Part shown: positions 5,555 through 11,555 of the stretch, piece by piece
Numbering within the stretch: the first letter of the stretch is position 1
Layout: every line of letters begins with the position of its first letter
Source: Lachnospira sp.
GTDB taxonomy: Bacteria > Bacillota > Clostridia > Lachnospirales > Lachnospiraceae
DNA length: 11,555 bases
Direction: 5' to 3'
Assembly: GCA_017626275.1 (NCBI GenBank)
Contig: JAGAJD010000250.1
Span: 1 to 11,555, forward strand
Translations under genes and position numbers: made by a program
The notes under the pieces: generated by a model
Databases searched by the model: none
The model's input: the letters and a program-made list of their open reading frames with translations, nothing else
What the model was told of the DNA's origin: nothing

Positions 5555-6682
5555 CTACTCACACTGCCACGGTTGCCTCTCACTGACTGCCGTCTCTCCT
5601 GTATTTACAGCCTGTGTCAGCAAAACAGCCGTGTAGGCGTCCTGCAATGCCTTCCTTAACTCCATATCCATAAACGCCTCATTTTTGCCTGCTGTGTAAT
5701 CTGCCGCATCAAGCATAAGTCCTGCTATCGCTGTTTCGTCCTCCGCCAGACCGCAGTATCCGAATACAGGCTCATATATAAGCTCTGTCTTCATATCCGT
5801 ATCATCATTTTTTAATTCAACACGCACAATTTCACGCACATCACTAAGGTTAGGATTTAAATCACCCGTATGTACAATTCTGTCTGTTGTGACAAGCCTT
5901 GCCTGTCTCCCACGGTAATCTTCATCAAGATAATAAAATACATCATCTATCATCTCGCCGCGGCAACCCTGCACTTTTACATAATTTTTTCGTATAGGCG
6001 AACGATACTGTTCAGAATCAAAATCATAAAATGCAGCTTTTCCATCTGCAAACTCAAACGCAGCAACTGTACGTTTTTTATCTGCAATACGCCCGTCCGT
6101 GAAACGTTCATATCTGTTTAATGTTTCCACCGTTGGAAATTCATATGTTTTAGCTCTTACAGTAAACTGCAAATCCACGCTCTGATGAAGAAACGCTCTT
6201 ATAAGGCTTGAGCCATGATACTCGTGTGCAAGAGAAATGTTAAGGCAGTCCGGCTCTCCAATAATCCCTGAAGCAAGGACTTTAAGCATAGAATTATATG
6301 TAGGATACCTTGTATACTGCTCCGCCACGACAAGCTTTTTTCCTGCTTTATGCATACTCCAAAGCTTCTTTAGAGTATCTAAATCTAATGAAGCCGGAGT
6401 CTCACAAAGAACAGTAAAGCCGTAATCAAGCCACTCCATGCTTACTTTTGCAATATCAGCCTTATTAACAACCACCACGACAAAGTCAGGCCTGCTGTTT
6501 TTACATTCTTCTATCGATGTGGTGGTATGAATATTGTAAGCTTCTGACATCTTTTCTGCCTTTTCCTGCGTCCTGCACAGCATGGCACAAAGTTCAAACC
6601 GTTCCGGCAGTGCCTTTGCTATTCTTACATAGTATAAAGACCGCCAGCCGGAGCCAACTATAACAAACTTAATCTTACCCAA
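5555..6682 (-). CDS. Gfo/Idh/MocA-like protein lacking the canonical catalytic lysine
   Basis: A 375-residue protein beginning MGKIKFVIVGSGWRSLYYVR. The Rossmann loop VGSGWRSL fits a nucleotide-binding fold, and VVVVVNKADIAKV then VLCETPASLD follow the family layout. The position of the usual E-K-P motif reads E-T-P (about residues 94-96), so the conserved lysine is missing. The C-terminal domain shows AHEYHGSSLIRAFLHQSVDL in place of the usual GGxxxDxGxH segment. It may bind NAD(P) or a sugar without ordinary dehydrogenase activity, or use a different mechanism (inference). TTG at 6682 is chosen because GGAGG (6691-6695) lies eight bases upstream, while the in-frame GTG at 6691 overlaps that site. 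It sits 28 bp after the MATE gene and 47 bp before the canonical family member. Confidence 0.86.
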   Translation of the reverse strand: MGKIKFVIVGSGWRSLYYVRIAKALPERFELCAMLCRTQEKAEKMSEAYNIHTTTSIEECKNSRPDFVVVVVNKADIAKVSMEWLDYGFTVLCETPASLDLDTLKKLWSMHKAGKKLVVAEQYTRYPTYNSMLKVLASGIIGEPDCLNISLAHEYHGSSLIRAFLHQSVDLQFTVRAKTYEFPTVETLNRYERFTDGRIADKKRTVAAFEFADGKAAFYDFDSEQYRSPIRKNYVKVQGCRGEMIDDVFYYLDEDYRGRQARLVTTDRIVHTGDLNPNLSDVREIVRVELKNDDTDMKTELIYEPVFGYCGLAEDETAIAGLMLDAADYTAGKNEAFMDMELRKALQDAYTAVLLTQAVNTGETAVSERQPWQCE

Positions 6683-6710
6683 ATACTGCACCTCCGTTTC
6701 TGCTATCTGT

Positions 6711-8066
6711 TTAGCTATATCTTAGCATTTTCTTTAACTTCCTTATACATATAATGTATGCCGGTATAAGAAATGCATCTGCCATAATCCATGCAAGAGG
6801 ATTTGCATAGCAAACCGCCGTATATCCAAGCATTGGAACAAAACCGAAGCCCATAACAGTACGCGCAATCATTTCACATACTCCTGCAAGTATGGCAAAT
6901 ACGCTGAAGCCCATACCCTGTATACAGAATCTCACTACATTTACAAGTGTAAGAGGTATATAAAATAAACTGTTTATAATAAGAAACTGATGAACCTGTC
7001 CGAGTATCTCAATTTCTCCGGCATCAAGAAACAAAAGTCCTATTTTGTCGCCAAACAGTGTAAGAATTACGCAGGCTATAACTGAATAAACGCCGCCTAT
7101 AATTATGGCAGCCATCTGCCCTTTTCCGATTCTGTCTATCTTTTTAGCTCCAACATTTTGTCCTGCATAGGTTGCCATAGTTGCTCCAAGAGCATCAAAC
7201 GGGCAGCAGAAAAACATGCTTACCTTGCTGCCGGCAGTTACTGCGGCAACCGCCATTGAACCAAGTGAATTAACTGCCGTCTGAAGAATTACGCTTCCTA
7301 TTGCGGTAATTGAGTACTGAAGTCCCATAGGAACACCCATGTAAAGCAGTATCTTAGCGTAATGAGCATCAAAACTCCACTCATTTTTCTTAATATGAAG
7401 TATATCAAATTTCCTGTACATATAGAAAAGACACAGTACCCCTGAAATGCCCTGCGAAATAACCGTAGCCCACGCTGGTCCTTCTACACCCATATGCATA
7501 CATTTTATGGATACAATATCCAAAACTATATTAATGACAGATGACAATACCAAAAAATACACAGGCGTCTTGCTGTCTCCCAATGACCTGATTATACCCG
7601 ACAGCAGATTATAAAGATACGTTACCGGAATTCCAAGAAATATTACAAATATATAATCATATGCTCCCCTAATTATGTTATCCGGCGTTCTCATCAGCTT
7701 TAAAATCGGCATACAAAGTACACACACCGCTACTGTCATTACTGCTGCCAGTACCACAGACAGCCACATACTGTTAGCAACAAACTTTCTGAGCGACACA
7801 TAGTCCTTTGAACCAAACCTCTGTGCCACCGGTATTGCAAACCCGCTGCATACTCCCATACAAAATCCTATTATCATAAAGTTGATTGAGCCTGTTGAAC
7901 CTACCGCCGCAAGCGCATCGACACCAAGCCATTTGCCTACTATAATAGTATCCACCATACTGTAAAACTGCTGAAATAAAAGTCCAAACAGCATTGGCAG
8001 AGCGAATCCCAATATATGCTTTACCGGACTTCCCTGCGACATATCTTTCGTCTCTTTACCAGCCAT
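6711..8066 (-). CDS. MATE family multidrug/metabolite exporter
   Basis: A 451-residue membrane protein of normal MATE length with about 12 hydrophobic helices. The start MAGKETKDMSQGSPVKHILG is followed by the family signature FALPMLFGLLFQQFYSMVDT and IIVGKWLGVDALAAVGST; the second half repeats the pattern with GVPMGLQYSITAIGSVILQT and AVTAGSKVSMFF. MATE carriers export drugs or metabolites using Na+ or H+ gradients; the substrate is unknown. The ATG at 8064-8066 has GGAGG (8073-8077) at six bases, better than the upstream ATG at 8081. It lies 28 bp after the hybrid kinase stop and 28 bp before the oxidoreductase-like gene, so export of a compound made or modified by these enzymes is possible (inference). 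Confidence 0.94.
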   Translation of the reverse strand: MAGKETKDMSQGSPVKHILGFALPMLFGLLFQQFYSMVDTIIVGKWLGVDALAAVGSTGSINFMIIGFCMGVCSGFAIPVAQRFGSKDYVSLRKFVANSMWLSVVLAAVMTVAVCVLCMPILKLMRTPDNIIRGAYDYIFVIFLGIPVTYLYNLLSGIIRSLGDSKTPVYFLVLSSVINIVLDIVSIKCMHMGVEGPAWATVISQGISGVLCLFYMYRKFDILHIKKNEWSFDAHYAKILLYMGVPMGLQYSITAIGSVILQTAVNSLGSMAVAAVTAGSKVSMFFCCPFDALGATMATYAGQNVGAKKIDRIGKGQMAAIIIGGVYSVIACVILTLFGDKIGLLFLDAGEIEILGQVHQFLIINSLFYIPLTLVNVVRFCIQGMGFSVFAILAGVCEMIARTVMGFGFVPMLGYTAVCYANPLAWIMADAFLIPAYIICIRKLKKMLRYS

Positions 8067-8094
8067 AACATGCCTCCACACAATTCATTTCTTA

Positions 8095-10335
8095 TTACTT
8101 TTCTACTGCTTTTCCATAGCTAATCTTCTCCGCCGGAATATAACGTAAGAACAGCCTCTCAAGCTGCGAGAAAACCATCGGCTTTCCGAGGTATTCATCA
8201 AAACCTGCCTCCAGCAGATATTCTCGCGTTCCCTTAATTACATCGGCAGTCAGAACAATCATTTTGCAGTTACCTCCCGCTGCATAGTGGGAACTGATTG
8301 TACGGATATTATTCATAGCTTCAATACCGTCCATTTCAGGCATCATACGATCCATAAATACCATTGCATAGTCTTTTTTCTTACATAACTCAATAGCTTC
8401 TTTGCCGCTCAATGCAGTATCCACAATCAGACCATAATGCTTCAAAATGTTTTGGGCAACCCTTAGATTAATAGCATTATCATCAGTCACAAGAACCTCC
8501 ACGTCTGATATCTGCATATCAGACATACCACCCGTACTGCTCATATAATTCTTATTATTATAATCATTTTCAATCGGCTCAAAATCTATTATCTTCTGGT
8601 CAAGCGTCACGGTAAATGTTGAACCTTTCTTATAAACACTGTTGACCGCAATACTTCCTCCCATAAGCTTCACATAACTGTTTGAGATAGCAAGTCCCAG
8701 TCCCGAGCCTTCTATACCGTAATTAATCTTCTGATCAAAACGCTCAAAACTGTTAAACAATTTTTTAATATCTTTTTCACGTATTCCAATTCCGGTATCA
8801 ATAACTTTAAATTCAAGAGTTACATATTCGTCTGTCTGTTTTAAAATAGAAATTACAAGTGAAACACTTCCCTTTTGCGTATATTTTACTGCATTGTTTA
8901 AAATATTTACAACAACACTTCTAAGACGCACCTTATCGCCATATAATACCTTAGGAATAGCCGTATCAACTTTCATATTAAAGGTAAGACCCTTTTTCTC
9001 CGCCTGCTGTGAAATAAGCAGCGAAATGTCATTTAAGAAATCAACCGTAGAATATGAATCCAACACCAGTTCCATTTTTCCCGACTCAATTTTGGAAATG
9101 TCAAGAATATCATTAATAATCGCAAGCAGATTATGCGAAGACCATTTAATATCTTCCACATATTTGCGGGTTTCATCATTAATGTCCTCTTTTAATACTA
9201 ACTCCGAAAAACCGATAATAGCATTCATCGGAGTACGGATTTCATGAGACATATTTGCAAGAAAAGTACTTTTAGCCTTATTTGCGCACTCTGCCTCCTC
9301 CATGGCTGTTTCAAGCTTTTTCATGGTCTTCATTTGCTCTGAAAGGTCCGTGACTATAATTATATAACCAATAATATCATTATAAGCATCATAAATCTTG
9401 TTGACTGAAAGACTGCAATACAACTGATTATGACAGCATACTGCATCGACATTTTGTGACTTCTGCTCAAAATTAAAAATGTTCTCCCGTGCAGGTGTAA
9501 ACAACGGCTCAATTCCCGTAATGTCAAAGTTTTCCTTATCAACACCCAGAAAGGAATACGCAGTATCATTTAATATCTGAAGTTTGTACTTTGAATCGTA
9601 GACAAGCACAGGCACTGTAAGAGAATAGTATATAAATTCCGACATATTACTTATATTAATGCGGGAATGGCTTACAAAAATAATCGTGTAATATATTACA
9701 ACAAGTCCAAGAAACTGTGAAATAGAGCTTCCCGGAATAGCCGCAAGACCAATTAACGGAAAAATAGTATCAAGAATCATTCCAATCATAATAACTATTT
9801 CGCTCAAAAGGAGTTTTTTTGCCAGCACCTTCAAACGCTGCGTTGTTGAATGGCGCAGCATATAAATAATAACAATCAGCATATTAAACGCAACAATAAC
9901 AGTATATGCTGTATACAGATTATTCCATATCCCCGGATTAAAAGAATACGTCATACCTATACTGCTCGGATGATACGTTACCTGCTCCTTCTGTATGTTA
10001 AAGAAGTAAATTATAACTCCAAGGAGTGAAAATCCATCAAAAAAATAACGATAGCCTTTCGCAATTTCCGAAAAATAGCATATAAGCATCTGCGCCGAAA
10101 TAAGGTAGCCAAATGTTCCAATCATTCCCACAGCACGCCATGCGTAGGCATTGTCCGGTACTGTCTGTATAAACACACCAAAAAAACCCAGACTCCAGAT
10201 TGCACTTGAAATGCAAAACACGAAGAAAAGGCGGTTTTCGATGTATTTCCACTCCTTTTTTCTAAAGATAATAATTGCAAAATAAGATGCCAATACAAAA
10301 CCTGCAAACAAGGCTTGAGATACAATATACTTCAT
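8095..10335 (-). CDS. Membrane-bound hybrid histidine kinase (7TM, PAS, HisKA, HATPase, receiver)
   Basis: A 746-residue sensor. Residues 1-225 hold about seven hydrophobic helices, a 7TM sensor region. About 235-335 is a PAS-like domain (SLTVPVLVYDSKYKLQILND to IIGYIIIVTDLSEQ). The HisKA H-box is FLANMSHEIRTPMN, with the phospho-histidine near residue 364. The HATPase has NILNNAVKYT, DTGIGI and GSGLGL. The C-terminal receiver (about 612-735) has VTDD, phospho-acceptor Asp in VFMDRMMPEMDG (about 662), LTAD and the YLGKP lysine. All key residues are present. No Hpt domain and no output regulator are found nearby, so the phosphorelay partner must be elsewhere. The second ATG (10335) is chosen: GGAGG (10344-10348) is eight bases from it but only two from the first (10341). 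The gene starts the probable five-gene unit. The roughly 100-bp leader contains TATAAT (10375-10380) without a good -35. Confidence 0.94.
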   Translation of the reverse strand: MKYIVSQALFAGFVLASYFAIIIFRKKEWKYIENRLFFVFCISSAIWSLGFFGVFIQTVPDNAYAWRAVGMIGTFGYLISAQMLICYFSEIAKGYRYFFDGFSLLGVIIYFFNIQKEQVTYHPSSIGMTYSFNPGIWNNLYTAYTVIVAFNMLIVIIYMLRHSTTQRLKVLAKKLLLSEIVIMIGMILDTIFPLIGLAAIPGSSISQFLGLVVIYYTIIFVSHSRINISNMSEFIYYSLTVPVLVYDSKYKLQILNDTAYSFLGVDKENFDITGIEPLFTPARENIFNFEQKSQNVDAVCCHNQLYCSLSVNKIYDAYNDIIGYIIIVTDLSEQMKTMKKLETAMEEAECANKAKSTFLANMSHEIRTPMNAIIGFSELVLKEDINDETRKYVEDIKWSSHNLLAIINDILDISKIESGKMELVLDSYSTVDFLNDISLLISQQAEKKGLTFNMKVDTAIPKVLYGDKVRLRSVVVNILNNAVKYTQKGSVSLVISILKQTDEYVTLEFKVIDTGIGIREKDIKKLFNSFERFDQKINYGIEGSGLGLAISNSYVKLMGGSIAVNSVYKKGSTFTVTLDQKIIDFEPIENDYNNKNYMSSTGGMSDMQISDVEVLVTDDNAINLRVAQNILKHYGLIVDTALSGKEAIELCKKKDYAMVFMDRMMPEMDGIEAMNNIRTISSHYAAGGNCKMIVLTADVIKGTREYLLEAGFDEYLGKPMVFSQLERLFLRYIPAEKISYGKAVEK

Positions 10336-10438
10336 ATTCATTGCCTCCTTCAGTAACCTTCAAAAGTAACAGCAATTATATAAATCTCCCGGTCATATAG
10401 ACTACTAAAAGTCATCACAATAATCTGTTAATATTGTA

Positions 10439-11555
10439 TCACGCTTTGTCAGAATTGTACACCATTATCATGTCGTTTAAAGCATTTCCCGGCGGAACAA
10501 TCGGCATGACATTTTCTTCTCTCTCAATAATAAACTCAATAATTGTAGGCGCCTTTTTATTATTTTTTGCAAAAATAAAAGCCGCCTCTATTTCCTCCTG
10601 CTTTGTTACACGAACCCCCTTTGCCCCATAGCTTTCAGCCAGCCTTATAAAATCCGGCGTATATTCCGGACATTTCCTGTCCTTCCTGCCGCAGTTTTTA
10701 TCGCAGCTCCTCCGATAACGCATACATGTTCCCGAATATCTTTTTCCAAAAAACATTTCCTGCCACTGCCGCACATTTCCCAGATAGCCGTTATTAAAAA
10801 TGCAAATGATAATCGGCAGCTCATACACAACGGCAGTCGCCAATTCCTGAATATTCATCTGCATACCGCCATCTCCCGAAATAGTAATAACAGCTCTTTG
10901 AGGATTGCCGATTTTTGCACCGACTGCCGACGGCAGCCCGAATCCCATTGTTCCAAGTCCTCCCGATGTTATAAGTCTTTTACTTCCTGTCATTTCTAAA
11001 AACTGCGTTGTCCATAACTGGTTTTGTCCAACATCAGTCGTAACAATTACATCATCAAAATATGCGTTGATTGTCTCAATAACCTTTTGCGGTGTCAGCC
11101 CTTTGCCATTCATTTTGATTGGATATTGTCTTTTCCACTCTTCAATCTGCATTTTCCATTCTTCTATATCTAACGGAACAGCTCTTTTTAAAAATTCAGT
11201 AATTGCTTTTTTTGCGTCTGCCACAATTGGAACATCAACTGCAACATTTCTTGATATTGCAGCCGGATTAATATCTATATGAATAACTTTTGCATTGGGA
11301 GCAAATTCTTCTATCTTTGCCGTTATTCTGTCATTAAATCTTGTTCCTATTGAAAATAAGACATCGCAATTACTTACTGCCGCATTCGCCGCAAACAAGC
11401 CATGTATTCCGATATTTCCAACGTATAATTTATGATTTGACGGAATTGCCCCCTTTCCCATAATTGTAGTGACAACGGGAACACCCGTAACCTCAGCCAA
11501 CTTTTTCATCTCATTACCGGCATTGGAAATATTAACTCCTCCCCCTATTAAAAAC
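10439..11555 (-). CDS. ilvB: Acetolactate synthase large subunit, C-terminal part
   Basis: About 372 C-terminal residues of an enzyme usually near 560 long; the start lies beyond the right edge. It condenses two pyruvates to acetolactate (or pyruvate with 2-oxobutyrate) in valine, leucine and isoleucine synthesis, using ThDP, Mg2+ and FAD. The central domain shows LIGGGVN, PVVTTIMGKGAIP and SIGTRFNDR. The catalytic ThDP domain has DVGQNQLWTTQF, SGGLGTMGFGLPSAVGA, and the GDG...NN motif (GDGGMQMNIQELA to IFNNGYLGNVRQWQEMF). It ends PIVPPGNALNDMIMV and uses a TGA stop. An inserted segment between RYSGT and PEYTPDF holds four cysteines (10670-10726), absent from the enterobacterial and plant enzymes as remembered. 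No ilvN small-subunit gene follows; the next gene, 104 bp away, is the hybrid kinase. An anabolic rather than catabolic AlsS type is favoured, without certainty. Confidence 0.93.
   Translation of the reverse strand, partial: FLIGGGVNISNAGNEMKKLAEVTGVPVVTTIMGKGAIPSNHKLYVGNIGIHGLFAANAAVSNCDVLFSIGTRFNDRITAKIEEFAPNAKVIHIDINPAAISRNVAVDVPIVADAKKAITEFLKRAVPLDIEEWKMQIEEWKRQYPIKMNGKGLTPQKVIETINAYFDDVIVTTDVGQNQLWTTQFLEMTGSKRLITSGGLGTMGFGLPSAVGAKIGNPQRAVITISGDGGMQMNIQELATAVVYELPIIICIFNNGYLGNVRQWQEMFFGKRYSGTCMRYRRSCDKNCGRKDRKCPEYTPDFIRLAESYGAKGVRVTKQEEIEAAFIFAKNNKKAPTIIEFIIEREENVMPIVPPGNALNDMIMVYNSDKA

Noticed and set aside
10385..10401. GACT/AGTC mini-hairpin upstream of the kinase as an acetolactate synthase terminator
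   Set aside because: Only four pairs, A/T-rich loop and no U tract; no terminator is supported in this gap.

Overview
The window looks like chromosomal DNA from a low-GC Firmicute, most likely a gut clostridium of the Lachnospiraceae type. Evidence: A/T-rich codon use, strong AGGAGG-type ribosome binding sites, TTGACA/TATAAT-type promoters, BioY under a BirA-type operator, and the style of the MATE, hybrid kinase and acetolactate synthase proteins. The species assignment is inference.

Left part (1-1791, minus strand): the start of the biotin transporter gene bioY, with a BirA-type operator over its promoter. Upstream lies a decaying locus: a cation:proton antiporter gene intact over 391 codons except for one in-frame TGA, preceded by a 37-codon remnant of a response-regulator receiver domain. 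A 21-bp near-palindrome sits in the presumed promoter of that locus.

Divergent intergenic region (1792-2152): a 204-bp element with perfect 18-bp terminal inverted repeats beginning GTAA, flanked by an 8-bp direct repeat, whose interior folds into further stems (cloverleaf). It looks like a non-autonomous (MITE-like) element mobilised by an IS66-type transposase. It ends ten bases before the -35 box of the next operon.

Plus-strand operon (2092-3898): promoter, a perfect TTGGT-N3-ACCAA operator at the presumed transcription start, then lrgA, lrgB and a FadR-type GntR regulator. The operator matches the PdhR-type consensus. Because LrgAB/PftAB proteins move pyruvate in Bacillus and Streptococcus, this may be a self-contained, autoregulated pyruvate (or related acid) transport module.

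Minus-strand block (10335 down to 3887): a membrane-bound hybrid histidine kinase, a MATE exporter, two Gfo/Idh/MocA-family proteins and a UPF0303 (HbpS/GlcG-like) protein, spaced 28, 28 and 47 bp and then overlapping by 11 bp, so probably one transcription unit. One of the two oxidoreductase-like proteins lacks the family's usual catalytic lysine. The pathway is not recognised. Its last gene overlaps the convergent GntR gene by 12 bp.

Right edge (10439-11555, minus strand): the C-terminal two thirds of acetolactate synthase (IlvB type), with an unusual four-cysteine insertion after the ThDP-binding motif.
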